A DNA stretch of 37,812 nucleotides from Micromonospora chalcea. Its GTDB lineage: Bacteria > Actinomycetota > Actinomycetes > Mycobacteriales > Micromonosporaceae. Location of the stretch: the NCBI RefSeq assembly GCF_002926165.1, contig NZ_MAGP01000149.1:1-37812 (forward strand), given 5' to 3'. Every line of letters begins with the position of its first letter. Within the stretch, counting starts at the first letter, position 1. The translations under genes and the position numbers were made by a program. The notes beneath the pieces were generated by a model, which was not told where the DNA came from, searched no databases, and saw nothing but the letters and a program-made list of their open reading frames with translations. Positions 15,919 through 24,055 of the stretch are shown piece by piece.

Positions 15919-16383
15919 TCAGCGCCGGACGACCCGGCGCGGCCGGGACCGCTTCATCTCGGCGTACCGCTTGAGCTGCCGGGACCGGTAGTCCCGGCCG
16001 AGCGCGGTGAGGATCAGGTAGCCGACCAGCACACCGGCGGCGGTGGCGGCGAGATAGAGCCAGATCTGGGCGAAGAAGAGACCGGCGCCACCGCCGAACG
16101 GGTTCTCCCCGACCACCAGCGGACCGACGAACACGGTGAGCGCCAGCGCCACCCCCACCGCGGCGGCCAGGTCACCGGCCAGGCGGCCGAGCGGACGGTC
16201 GGCCCCCCACCGGAACGCGACGCCCGCCAGGATCAGCCCGATCACCAGGAACATCACCAGCGACACCCGGTCGGACGCGGCGTCGTCGTCCGGGAACGCG
16301 AATCTGGTGACCAGCCGGGCCACCACGTTCACCGCGAACAACGCGGCCGCCAGCACTCCGACCGCACGCCACCGCTGACCCAT
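15919..16383 (-). CDS. Small membrane protein with four predicted helices, unknown function
   Basis: The 154-residue protein has four hydrophobic segments (about 7-28, 42-58, 71-91 and 102-127) and a strongly basic C-terminal tail (RDYRSRQLKRYAEMKRSRPR) that should face the cytoplasm. No catalytic or ligand motif is visible and I do not recognise the family. The ATG at 16383 has GGGAGG about six bases upstream. It follows the other membrane-protein gene and mshB on the same strand after an 85-bp gap, so it may be the end of the same unit or have its own promoter. Confidence 0.72.
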   Translation of the reverse strand: MGQRWRAVGVLAAALFAVNVVARLVTRFAFPDDDAASDRVSLVMFLVIGLILAGVAFRWGADRPLGRLAGDLAAAVGVALALTVFVGPLVVGENPFGGGAGLFFAQIWLYLAATAAGVLVGYLILTALGRDYRSRQLKRYAEMKRSRPRRVVRR

Positions 16384-16468
16384 CGCACGCCTCCCGCCGT
16401 ACCGCCCGCTCCCTCGGCGGGCCTCTGGCAGGAATGTCTACCACCGTCGCCTGTGTGGCGTCAGCACC

Positions 16469-16963
16469 TCACCGGACAGGGGGCGGCGTCACCAGGTGCC
16501 GGAAACCGACCACCGCGAACGTGACCGCGGTGGCGACGATCAGCGCCAGCCCGAGCACGTTGTCGCCGACCAGCGCGAGATCACCCTCGACGGTCCGGAC
16601 ACCGCCCGCCACGATCACCACGAACCACGGCAGCGCGGCCAGCACGACCGCCCAGCGGCCCCCCGTCGACCGGTGCCCGAACGAGCCCAGCAGCACCGTC
16701 GCCGCCACCACCACCGGCACGCCGACGACCACCGCGCCCACCCCGACCAGCGCCTGCGCCGCGCCGGAACGGCCCTGCACCAGCTCCCAGGCCCAGGTCG
16801 AGAAGATCAGTTCGAGCAGCGCGAGCAGCACGCCGCCCCAGACCGTCAGCACGCCGCCGGTCACCCGCAGCGCGCGGTCGAGCGTCCGCTCCGCCCGGCT
16901 CGGCGGCGCGGCCTCCGGTGGCGGCTCGGCAACTGTCGACACGGGTACGGCCGGCAGCGTCAC
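16469..16963 (-). CDS. Small membrane protein, unknown function, coupled to mshB
   Basis: The 164-residue protein has a Pro-rich N-terminus (about 1-24), then four hydrophobic segments (about 32-53, 66-90, 100-118 and 129-155). No known motif is visible. I chose the GTG at 16963 because it overlaps the mshB stop by four bases (GTGA), the usual sign of coupled translation; longer starts would lie within mshB. Its constant position behind a mycothiol gene would be worth checking in relatives, but no role in mycothiol metabolism can be read from the sequence. Confidence 0.72.
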   Translation of the reverse strand: MTLPAVPVSTVAEPPPEAAPPSRAERTLDRALRVTGGVLTVWGGVLLALLELIFSTWAWELVQGRSGAAQALVGVGAVVVGVPVVVAATVLLGSFGHRSTGGRWAVVLAALPWFVVIVAGGVRTVEGDLALVGDNVLGLALIVATAVTFAVVGFRHLVTPPPVR

Positions 16964-17874
16964 CGGACACCGGCCGCCGCGACGGGGGACCGATCCGCGG
17001 CGTCCGGGGCGATCCCGGCGAAGAGGTCGTCCTCCCAGCCGTACGGGCCATGGCCGGGCCCCTTCTCGCCCACCGCGAGCGTGAAGTACTCGACGCCCAT
17101 GAACTCGCCGCCGAAGTTGCCGGCGATCGAGTAGAGCCACGAGTTGGCCGGGATCTGGGTGGCGTGGGCCCGCATCGCCGCCTCCTTGGCGGCGTGCTGC
17201 TCGGTGCCGTCGATCCGGGCGGCGATCTCCGCGTCCGGCGTGCCGAACGGCAGCTCGTCGGCGCTCTCGATGCCGGCGAACGGGTTGTCCGAGGACTCGG
17301 TGAACGTCTCCAGCCCGGCGTCGAGCACGCTGCGCGGCATGGCCGTCCAGTAGACCTTCGCCGGGGCGATCCCCTCGGCCGCGGCCAGCTCCACGCCGCG
17401 CATCGCCACCCGGTGCGCCTGGATGTGGTCCGGGTGGCCGTAGAAGCCGTTCGGGTCGTACGTGACGAGCACCTGGGGACGGACCTCGCGGATGACCTCC
17501 AGCAGGTGCCCGGCGGCGACGTCCAGGTCGGCCTGCCAGAACGCCCGCGGGTGCTCGTTGGTGGCCATGCCCATCATGCCCGAGTCGCGGTAGCGGCCCG
17601 CGCCGCCGAGGAACCGGTGGTCGGTGACGCCGAGCGCGGCGCAGGCGTCGGCCAGCTCGCCGATCCGGTAGCCGCCGAGCTGGTCCGCCTCGGCCGCGCA
17701 GAGCTGGGCCAGCGCCGGGACGTGGATCTCGCCCTCCTCGCCCAGCGTGCAGGTGACGAGCGTGACGTGGGCGCCGGTGGCGGCGTAGTGCGCCATCGTC
17801 GCGCCGGTGCCGATCGACTCGTCGTCGGGATGAGCGTGGACCAGCAGAAGGCGTCGGTCGGGCAGCGTCGTCAC
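16960..17874 (-). CDS. mshB: N-acetyl-1-D-myo-inositol-2-amino-2-deoxy-alpha-D-glucopyranoside deacetylase
   Basis: The 304-residue LmbE-like zinc hydrolase matches mycobacterial MshB in length and key residues: VHAHPDDES (zinc His15 and catalytic Asp18), VTCTLGEEGEIHVPA, ADQLGGYRIGEL, FLGGAGRYRDSGM and NGFYGHPDHIQ (zinc His150). MshB removes the acetyl group from GlcNAc-inositol, the second step of mycothiol synthesis, in the cytoplasm. I chose the GTG at 17874: it gives the family-like start, and TAGAGT lies seven bases upstream, which fits a leaderless transcript. A GTG at 17883 is possible; the far ATG at 17937 is not supported. It is divergent from the S9 peptidase gene. Confidence 0.92.
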   Translation of the reverse strand: MTTLPDRRLLLVHAHPDDESIGTGATMAHYAATGAHVTLVTCTLGEEGEIHVPALAQLCAAEADQLGGYRIGELADACAALGVTDHRFLGGAGRYRDSGMMGMATNEHPRAFWQADLDVAAGHLLEVIREVRPQVLVTYDPNGFYGHPDHIQAHRVAMRGVELAAAEGIAPAKVYWTAMPRSVLDAGLETFTESSDNPFAGIESADELPFGTPDAEIAARIDGTEQHAAKEAAMRAHATQIPANSWLYSIAGNFGGEFMGVEYFTLAVGEKGPGHGPYGWEDDLFAGIAPDAADRSPVAAAGVR

Positions 17875-17881
17875 GCCCGTC

Positions 17882-17887
17882 ACTCTA
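17882..17887 (-). promoter_or_regulatory. Candidate -10 box (TAGAGT) for leaderless mshB
   Basis: On the minus strand TAGAGT is followed by GACGGGC and then the GTG at 17874. No ribosome binding site is present in that gap, which supports a message beginning at or next to the start codon. Confidence 0.4.
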
Positions 17888-17956
17888 ACCGGCGGTCCTG
17901 CCCGCTCGACGGTGATGCGTCCGCTCAGGTCGGCCACATCACCTCCGGCGCGCGCC

Positions 17957-17962
17957 TACGCT
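17957..17962 (+). promoter_or_regulatory. Candidate -10 box (TACGCT) for a leaderless S9 peptidase transcript
   Basis: TACGCT is followed by GCAGGC and then the GTG at 17969. The gap is too short for a ribosome binding site. It faces the mshB -10 box about 70 bp away. Confidence 0.4.
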
Positions 17963-17968
17963 GCAGGC

Positions 17969-20113
17969 GTGGACTTTCCCGAGCTGGCCGCCCGTACCCG
18001 TCGGTTCAGCCACGGGGCGCCGCGCGCCGTCACCGTCTCCGGCGACGGCTCCCGGGTCGTCTTCCTGCGCTCCGCGGGACCGGAGGACCCGGCCGACGCG
18101 CTCTGGCTGCTCGACATCGACAGCGGCGAGGAACGCCTGGTCGCCGACCCGGCGGTGCTGCTGGGCGCGGACGCCGATCCGGCCCGCCTGTCCCCGGGTG
18201 AGCGGGCGCTGCGCGAGCGGCTGCGGCTCAGCTCCGGCGGCATCGGCTCGTACGCCCTGGACGCGGCCGGCCGGGTGGCCGCGTTCGCGCTGGCCGGGCG
18301 GCTGTTCCGGGCCGACCTGGTGCACGGCGACGTGGTCGAGGTGGCCACCGGCGGGCCGGTGATCGACCCCCGGCCCGACCCGACCGGCGAGCGGCTGGCC
18401 TACGTCACCGACGCCGCCGAGGGCGTACGCCGGGGCCAGCTGCGGGTGGTGGAGCCGGACGGTACCGACAACCTGCTCGCCGGTGAGGACAGCGGCGTGA
18501 CCTGGGGGCTGGCCGAGCACATCGCCGCCGAGGAGTTCGACCGCTACCGCGGCTACTGGTGGGCGCCGGACGGGCGCAGCGTGCTGGCCGCCCGGGTCGA
18601 CGAGTCCCGGCTGGAACGCTGGTACCTGCACGACCCGGCCGACCCGGCGAGCCCGCCGACGTCGCTGGCGTACCCCGTCGCGGGTGGCCCGAACGCGGAG
18701 GTCAGCCTGCACCTGCTCGACCTCGACGGCGGCTGGGTCGACGTGCACTGGGACCGGGAGACCTACCCCTACCTGAGCTCGGCGGACTGGTCCGACGGCG
18801 GGCCGCTGATCACGGTGCTGCGCCGCTCGCAGCAGCACGGCCTGGTGCTGGCGGTGGACCCGCGCACCGGGGAGACGCAGGTGCACGCCGAGCTGGCCGA
18901 CCCGCGCTGGGTGGAACCGATCCCCGGCACCCCCGCCCACCTGCCCGACGGGCGGGTGCTGGTCGGCGGCGAACTGGCCCACGACGGGTACGACGCACGC
19001 TGCCTGTTCGCCGACGGCACGCTGCTCACCCCGCCCTCGCTGTACGTGCGGCGGGTGGTCGGGCGGCTGCCGAACGGCGCGGGCACGACCGCGGACCTGC
19101 TGGTCGAGGCGAGTGAGGGTGAGCCGAGCCAGCGCCACCTCTACCGGGTGCGGACCACCATCGGCGGCGGCATGGACGCCCGCCGGATGGGCAGCGACCC
19201 CGGCTGGCACACCGCCTCGATCGGCGGCTCCACGCTGGCGGTGGGCATCGCGTCGCTGGAGCACCCCGGCGTGCGCTGGCGCGTCTGGCACGGCGACCGC
19301 GAGGTGGGTGAGCTGCGCTCGCTGGCCGCCACCTGCTCGTACGCGCCGCGGCCGACGATGGTCCGGGTCACCGACCGGCGGCTGCCAAGCGCGGTGCTCT
19401 ACCCGGCCGAGCACGTCAAGGGCACCCGGCTGCCGGTGCTGCTGGACATCTACGGCGGCCCAGGCCACCAGGAGGTGGTGGCGGCCCGCAGCGTCTGGCT
19501 GGAGCGGCAGTGGTGGGCCGAGCAGGGCTTCGCGGTGGTCACCATCGACAACCGGGGCACCCCCGGCATCGCACCTTCGTTCGAGAAGGCGATCCACCGC
19601 CGGGTCGCCGACGTGATCCTCACCGACCAGGTGGACGCGCTCACCGCGCTCGCCGACAAGCACCCCGACCTGGACCTGGAACGGGTGGCGGTGCGCGGCT
19701 GGTCGTTCGGCGGCTGGCTGGCCGGGCTCGCGGTGCTGCGCCACCCGGAGTTGTTCAAGTGCGCGATCGTCGGCGCGCCGGTCACCGACTGGGCGCTGTA
19801 CGACACCGCGTACAGCGAGCGCTACCTCGGCATGCCCGACGACGGCATGGACGTCTACGCCCACCACTCGCTGGTCGAGCTGGCCGCCGAGCCGCTCGGC
19901 GACCCGGCGCAGGCCCGGCCGATGCTGCTGGTGCACGGCCTGGCCGACGACAACGTGCTGGCCGCGCACACGCTGCGGCTGTCCGCGGCGCTGCTGGCGA
20001 CGGGCCGGCCGCACGCGGTGCTGCCGCTGACCGGCGCGAGTCACCTGGCCGCGGGCGGGGTGTCCGAGCGCCTGCTCCGGCTGGAGCTGGACTTCCTCCG
20101 CCGCTACTTGTAA
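17969..20113 (+). CDS. Dipeptidyl-peptidase-IV-like prolyl oligopeptidase (peptidase family S9)
   Basis: The 714-residue protein has an N-terminal DPP-IV-type beta-propeller (about 20-440, with EEFDRYRGYWWAPDGRSVL, which includes the EE pair that binds the substrate N-terminus in DPP-IV) and a C-terminal alpha/beta hydrolase (about 480-714). The triad is Ser579 in RGWSFGGW, Asp660 in HGLADDNV and His692 in GASHLA. Such enzymes release N-terminal dipeptides, usually after Pro or Ala. No signal peptide is seen, so it is probably cytoplasmic. The GTG at 17969 gives the natural start VDFPELAARTRRF; the ATG at 17912 would extend it across the promoter. Confidence 0.9.
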   Translation: MDFPELAARTRRFSHGAPRAVTVSGDGSRVVFLRSAGPEDPADALWLLDIDSGEERLVADPAVLLGADADPARLSPGERALRERLRLSSGGIGSYALDAAGRVAAFALAGRLFRADLVHGDVVEVATGGPVIDPRPDPTGERLAYVTDAAEGVRRGQLRVVEPDGTDNLLAGEDSGVTWGLAEHIAAEEFDRYRGYWWAPDGRSVLAARVDESRLERWYLHDPADPASPPTSLAYPVAGGPNAEVSLHLLDLDGGWVDVHWDRETYPYLSSADWSDGGPLITVLRRSQQHGLVLAVDPRTGETQVHAELADPRWVEPIPGTPAHLPDGRVLVGGELAHDGYDARCLFADGTLLTPPSLYVRRVVGRLPNGAGTTADLLVEASEGEPSQRHLYRVRTTIGGGMDARRMGSDPGWHTASIGGSTLAVGIASLEHPGVRWRVWHGDREVGELRSLAATCSYAPRPTMVRVTDRRLPSAVLYPAEHVKGTRLPVLLDIYGGPGHQEVVAARSVWLERQWWAEQGFAVVTIDNRGTPGIAPSFEKAIHRRVADVILTDQVDALTALADKHPDLDLERVAVRGWSFGGWLAGLAVLRHPELFKCAIVGAPVTDWALYDTAYSERYLGMPDDGMDVYAHHSLVELAAEPLGDPAQARPMLLVHGLADDNVLAAHTLRLSAALLATGRPHAVLPLTGASHLAAGGVSERLLRLELDFLRRYL

Positions 20114-20190
20114 GGAAGGGCCCCCTGTTAACGCCTGCGGTAGAGGAAGGGCCCCTTCTTAACGCCAGGCGTTAAGAAGGGGCCCTTCCT
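20113..20190. repeat. Three copies of a 23-bp unit (direct, direct, inverted) forming a large palindromic hairpin
   Basis: The unit lies at 20113-20135 (two mismatches), 20144-20166 and, inverted and perfect, 20168-20190. The last two form a perfect 23-bp stem around a single central A, and each unit contains the near-palindrome AAGGGCCCCTT. The element overlaps the stop codon of the S9 peptidase and ends seven bases before the stop of the convergent binding-protein gene, so it can act as a bidirectional terminator. From memory, similar GGGCCC/TTAACGCC sequences are dispersed between genes in Micromonospora; I cannot verify this here. Confidence 0.8.
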
Positions 20191-20197
20191 TGCAGAG

Positions 20198-21943
20198 CTA
20201 CTGCTTGACGTACGCGTTGACGAAGCTGGGCCAGCCGAAGATGCTGCCGATGAAGATGCCGCCGGCCTTCTCGCCGTGCGCCACGGAGACCACCTCGTTG
20301 TAGAGCGGCACCGCCGGCGCGGACTCCTTCATCAGCTTCTCGTCCAGCTTGCTCCACTCCTCGGCCTGCTTGGCCGGGTCGAGGGCCAGCACCCGGTCGA
20401 ACTCGGCGTTGATCGCCTCGTTGTTGAGCTGGGACGTGTTGCTGTTGCCCTCGGCCTTGAGGCTGCGGCCGTCGAAGAGCACCGGCAGGATCGAGGCGCC
20501 GCTGGGCCAGTCGGCCGCCCACGAGTCGACCCACAGGTCCCACGGGTTGCTCTTCTTCTTCACGAAGTCGAGGTAGCCGTCCTCGGGGATCGGCTTGACG
20601 GTGACCGTGAAGCCGGCCTTCTCCAGCGCGTTCTTGACCTGGGTGGCGGTCTCCTGCGAGGCGGTGTCGTCCGAGGTGCCGAGCACCAGGTTCACCGACT
20701 TGCCGCCCAGCGTCTCCTTCGCCTTCGCCGGGTCGCCGCTCTCACCGGCCGGGTACGCGTCGAACTTCTTGTACCCGAGCGTGGTCGGGGGCAGCAGCGT
20801 GGTCAGCGGCACCGCGCCGTACGGGCCGCCGAGGTTCTTGGTGATGCTGCTGCGGTCGATCGCGTAGTTGATCGCCTGCCGCACGGACAGGTCGGTGACC
20901 CGGGTGGTGTTGATGCTCAGCCGGTAGGCGTTGGGCGTCGCCGCGACGATCATCCGCGCCTTGAGCGCCGGGTCGCCGGTCACCTTCGCGATCAGCTCGG
21001 GCGGCACGCCGCCGGTGGCGACCGCCGCCGCGTCGTTGCCGGTGCCGGCGAGGACGCGGTTGGTCTGGGTGGTGTTGTCCGAGCCGAGCGACCAGACGAA
21101 CTTGTCCGGGTACGCGTGCCGCACCGGGTCGGTGGCCGGATCCCAGTTCGTGTTGCGCTCCAGCACCATCTCCACGCCGGGCTGGATCTTGGTGAACCGG
21201 TACGGCCCGGACGAGAACGGCATGTTGTCCAGGTTGACGCCGGTGTCCTTGTCCGGCGGCAGCGGCGCGGTGGCCGGCAGCGACACCGCGAACGGCAGGT
21301 CGCAGCGGGGCTTGTTGAACTCGAAGCGCAGCGTGCGCGGGTCCGGCGTGGTCAGGCCGGGCGGCAGCGAGGTCTTGTTCTTCTTGAAGTCCCACTTGGT
21401 GTCGTACTGCGGGCTGTCGGCCAGCCACTCCTGCAGGTAGGTGGGGCCGCCGGTCAGGTCCGGGTCGAACGAGCGGGCGATGCCGTACGCGATCTCCTTG
21501 GAGGTGATCGGGCGGCCGTCCTCGAACTTGACGCCCTCCTTGATCGTGAACTCCCAGACCTTGCAGTCGTTGTTCACGTTCTTGCCGGGCGTCTCGGCGA
21601 GGTCGCCGACCAGCGTGACGTTGCCCTTGCCGTCGTCCTTGAAGGTGGTGAGGAACCGGGCGTAGAGCTGGCTGCCCATCAGGCCGGCGAACGAGTAGAC
21701 CCGCTGCGGGTCCAGGTGGGAGATCTTGCTCTCGCGCAGGATGTAGAAGGTTCCGCCCTTGGCCGCGCCGGGCACCTCGGCCGCCGGGCCGAGCGAGTCC
21801 TTCGGGTCGGTCGCGATGGCGCCGCTGCGGGGCTTGTTCGTGTCCGCGGTGTCGCCGTTGTCGCCGGTGTTCTTGCTGCACGCACTGAGGGCGACCACCA
21901 GTGCCATCGCACCGCCCACGGCGGTGGCGAGTCTTGCTCGCAT
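20198..21943 (-). CDS. Peptide ABC transporter substrate-binding lipoprotein (SBP family 5, DppA/OppA type)
   Basis: The 581-residue protein has a lipoprotein signal peptide with lipobox LSAC (Cys22), a Ser/Thr/Asp-rich spacer, then a family 5 solute-binding fold: GTFYILRESKISHLDPQRV, TSKEIAYGIARSFDP, FSSGPYRFTKIQPG and VRQAINYAIDRSSI. It captures oligopeptides or dipeptides outside the membrane and delivers them to the permease encoded upstream. The ATG at 21943 is chosen because GAGGAG lies six bases before it; the TTG at 21949 directly abuts that site and is unlikely. It is the last gene of the leftward dpp operon, after a 107-bp gap with a hairpin. Confidence 0.92.
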   Translation of the reverse strand: MRARLATAVGGAMALVVALSACSKNTGDNGDTADTNKPRSGAIATDPKDSLGPAAEVPGAAKGGTFYILRESKISHLDPQRVYSFAGLMGSQLYARFLTTFKDDGKGNVTLVGDLAETPGKNVNNDCKVWEFTIKEGVKFEDGRPITSKEIAYGIARSFDPDLTGGPTYLQEWLADSPQYDTKWDFKKNKTSLPPGLTTPDPRTLRFEFNKPRCDLPFAVSLPATAPLPPDKDTGVNLDNMPFSSGPYRFTKIQPGVEMVLERNTNWDPATDPVRHAYPDKFVWSLGSDNTTQTNRVLAGTGNDAAAVATGGVPPELIAKVTGDPALKARMIVAATPNAYRLSINTTRVTDLSVRQAINYAIDRSSITKNLGGPYGAVPLTTLLPPTTLGYKKFDAYPAGESGDPAKAKETLGGKSVNLVLGTSDDTASQETATQVKNALEKAGFTVTVKPIPEDGYLDFVKKKSNPWDLWVDSWAADWPSGASILPVLFDGRSLKAEGNSNTSQLNNEAINAEFDRVLALDPAKQAEEWSKLDEKLMKESAPAVPLYNEVVSVAHGEKAGGIFIGSIFGWPSFVNAYVKQ

Positions 21944-21968
21944 ACTCAACTCCTCGGGTCCGATGAAG

Positions 21969-21988
21969 GAAAGCTTCGCCTAGCTTTC
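21969..21988. promoter_or_regulatory. Small hairpin in the leader of the binding-protein gene
   Basis: GAAAGCT (21969-21975) pairs with AGCTTTC (21982-21988) around a 6-base loop. It lies in the 107-bp gap between dppB and the binding-protein gene, 26 bases before the ATG. Such hairpins can stabilise or separate the mRNA of a highly expressed binding protein; a promoter inside the gap is the alternative. Confidence 0.35.
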
Positions 21989-22050
21989 ACTCGCGGTAAA
22001 TTTCGAGCAGATAACGGGGGCACAACGATCGACCACCGGCGACGCCCGGA

Positions 22051-23037
22051 TCAGCCCAGACGCACCCGTGGATCGATGAACGCGTACAGCAGGTCGACCA
22101 CGATGTTCGCCACCACCACGAACAGCGCCGACACCAGGACGGTGGCCATGATGGTCGGCAGGTCGCCCTGGCGTACCGCCTCCACCGCCGTACGCCCCAG
22201 CCCCTGGATGCCGAACGTCGTCTCGGTGATGACGGTGCCGCCCAGTGCCGCGCCCACGTCGAGCCCGGCGATCGTCACGATCGGCGTGATCGCGGCGCGC
22301 AGCGCGTGCCGTCCGTACACATTGCGTTTCGCCACGCCCTTGGCCCGCGCGGTCCGCACGAAGTCCTCGGAGAGCGTCTCCAGCATCTGCGCCCGGGACA
22401 GCCGCGCGTAGATCGCGGAGAAGAGCAGCGCGAGCGTCACCCACGCCAGCACCAGGCCGCGCGCCCATTCGATCGGGTTCTCCAGGAACGGCACGTAGCG
22501 GGGTGTCGGCAGGATCTTCAGCGAGTACACGAAGACCAGCAGCAGCACGGCGCCGACGAAGTAGAGCTGCAGCGAGGCGAACGTCAGCGTCAACCCGATC
22601 GAGATGCGGTCGAGCAGCGACCCCCGCCGCAGCGCGGAGATCATCCCGAGCCCCACGCCGAGCGCCAGCCAGAGCACCGCCGCCGGGAGCACGATGTTCA
22701 GCGTCACCGGCAGCACCCGGGCGAACGTGTCGGTCACCGCCTCGCTGTTGACGTACGAGTAGCCGAGGCAGGGCGCCTCGCACTTGCCGCCCTGCGCGCT
22801 GCCCAGGTCACGGCCGACGAAGATGCCCTTCATGTAGTTGACGTACTGCGTCGGCTTCGGGTCGTTGAGCCCCAGCTCCGTGCGTACCCGCTCCAGCCGC
22901 TCGGCGTTGCAGTTCTTCGGGCACATGCCGGTCACCGGGTCGCGGGGCAGCGCGAAGAACATGAGGAAACTGACGATGCTCACCGCGAGCAGCACCGAGA
23001 CCGCGAGCAGCAGCCGCTTCAGCAGAAACCGCACCAT
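22051..23037 (-). CDS. dppB: Peptide ABC transporter permease (DppB/OppB type)
   Basis: The 328-residue inner-membrane permease has six predicted helices (first at about 9-30) and the conserved EAA loop (RTARAKGVAKRNVYGRHALR) that docks the ATPase. VRFLLKRLLLAVSVLL and FGIQGLGRTAVEAVRQGDLP are typical of DppB. The large external loop after helix 1 contains four Cys (CPKNC and KCEAPC), which could form disulfides outside the cell. It partners with DppC to make the channel. The ATG at 23037 has AGGGGG about ten bases upstream, and the gap from dppC is 13 bases. Confidence 0.92.
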   Translation of the reverse strand: MVRFLLKRLLLAVSVLLAVSIVSFLMFFALPRDPVTGMCPKNCNAERLERVRTELGLNDPKPTQYVNYMKGIFVGRDLGSAQGGKCEAPCLGYSYVNSEAVTDTFARVLPVTLNIVLPAAVLWLALGVGLGMISALRRGSLLDRISIGLTLTFASLQLYFVGAVLLLVFVYSLKILPTPRYVPFLENPIEWARGLVLAWVTLALLFSAIYARLSRAQMLETLSEDFVRTARAKGVAKRNVYGRHALRAAITPIVTIAGLDVGAALGGTVITETTFGIQGLGRTAVEAVRQGDLPTIMATVLVSALFVVVANIVVDLLYAFIDPRVRLG

Positions 23038-23050
23038 GTCGTCAAACCCC

Positions 23051-24055
23051 CTACCGTGACGACTTCGGGTCGAGCGCGTCGCGCAGCGCGTCGCCGAAGA
23101 GGTTGAACGCCAGCACGAGCGCGAAGATGGTGATGCCGGGGAAGAAGACGTACGCCGGGTCGGTCTGCAGGTAGTCGATGCTGCGGTAGATCATCCGGCC
23201 GAAGCTCGGCACCGACTCGGGCAGCCCGACGCCGAGGAAGGACAGCGCCGCTTCGCCCGTGACGTACGACGGCACGGCGAGCGAGAACGCCACCAGGATC
23301 GGGGCCCAGATGTTCGGCAGCAACTGCCGGAACAGCATGTGCCCGAGCCCGGCGCCGCTGGCCCGCGCCGCCTCCACGAACTCCCGTTCGCGCAGCGACA
23401 CCACCTGGCCCCGGACGAGCCGGGCCGTGCCGGTCCAGCCGAACGCGGCGAAGACCACGATCAGCGTGGTCACCGCGAACCACGTCGGCACCGCGTCCCG
23501 GGGGCCGTAGAAGCGCAGCGAGAACGTCGGCACCACGGCCAGCGCGAAGATGAGGAACGGCAACGCCAGCGCGACGTCGGTGATCCAGCTGATCACCGAG
23601 TCGACCACGCCGCCCAGGAAGCCGGCGACGATCCCGAGCACCACGCCGATGGTCGTGGTGACCAGCGCGGCGCCGAGCGCGATCAGCAGCGACGTCCGGA
23701 TGCCGTAGATCATCCGGATGAAGATGTCCCGGCCCAGGCCCGGTTCCAGCCCGAACCAGTGGTCACCGCTGACGCCGCCCACGTAGCCCAGCGGCATGCC
23801 GGTGGCGTCCAACAGGTCACCGAACTGCTGGTTCGGCGACACGCCGTACAGCCGCTGGATCAGCGGCGCGGCCACCGCCGCCAGGATGAACAGGGCCAGC
23901 ACGACACCGCTGACCATTGCGGTACGGTCGCGCCGCAGCCGGGCCCAGACGAGCTGGCCCGGTGAGCGGCCGACCAGCCGCTTCTTCTCGTCCGGCTCCT
24001 GATCGGAGGACTCGATCTCGGCGAGCGCCGCGCCCTCGACCGGCGACAGGCTCAT
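23051..24055 (-). CDS. dppC: Peptide ABC transporter permease (DppC/OppC type)
   Basis: The 334-residue protein has a charged cytoplasmic N-terminus (about 1-45, including DQEPDEKKRLVGRSPGQLVW), six predicted helices, and the EAA loop REFVEAARASGAGLGHMLFR. HWFGLEPGLGRDIFIRMIYG and the C-terminal FNLFGDALRDALDPK are DppC hallmarks. It pairs with DppB in the membrane. Its ATG at 24055 overlaps the dppF stop by four bases (ATGA), so translation is coupled. Confidence 0.93.
   Translation of the reverse strand: MSLSPVEGAALAEIESSDQEPDEKKRLVGRSPGQLVWARLRRDRTAMVSGVVLALFILAAVAAPLIQRLYGVSPNQQFGDLLDATGMPLGYVGGVSGDHWFGLEPGLGRDIFIRMIYGIRTSLLIALGAALVTTTIGVVLGIVAGFLGGVVDSVISWITDVALALPFLIFALAVVPTFSLRFYGPRDAVPTWFAVTTLIVVFAAFGWTGTARLVRGQVVSLREREFVEAARASGAGLGHMLFRQLLPNIWAPILVAFSLAVPSYVTGEAALSFLGVGLPESVPSFGRMIYRSIDYLQTDPAYVFFPGITIFALVLAFNLFGDALRDALDPKSSR

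Noticed and set aside
16960..17937. mshB start at the far ATG 17937
   Set aside because: It would add about 20 residues not found in the family and would cover the TAGAGT box; the GTG at 17874 gives the expected N-terminus.
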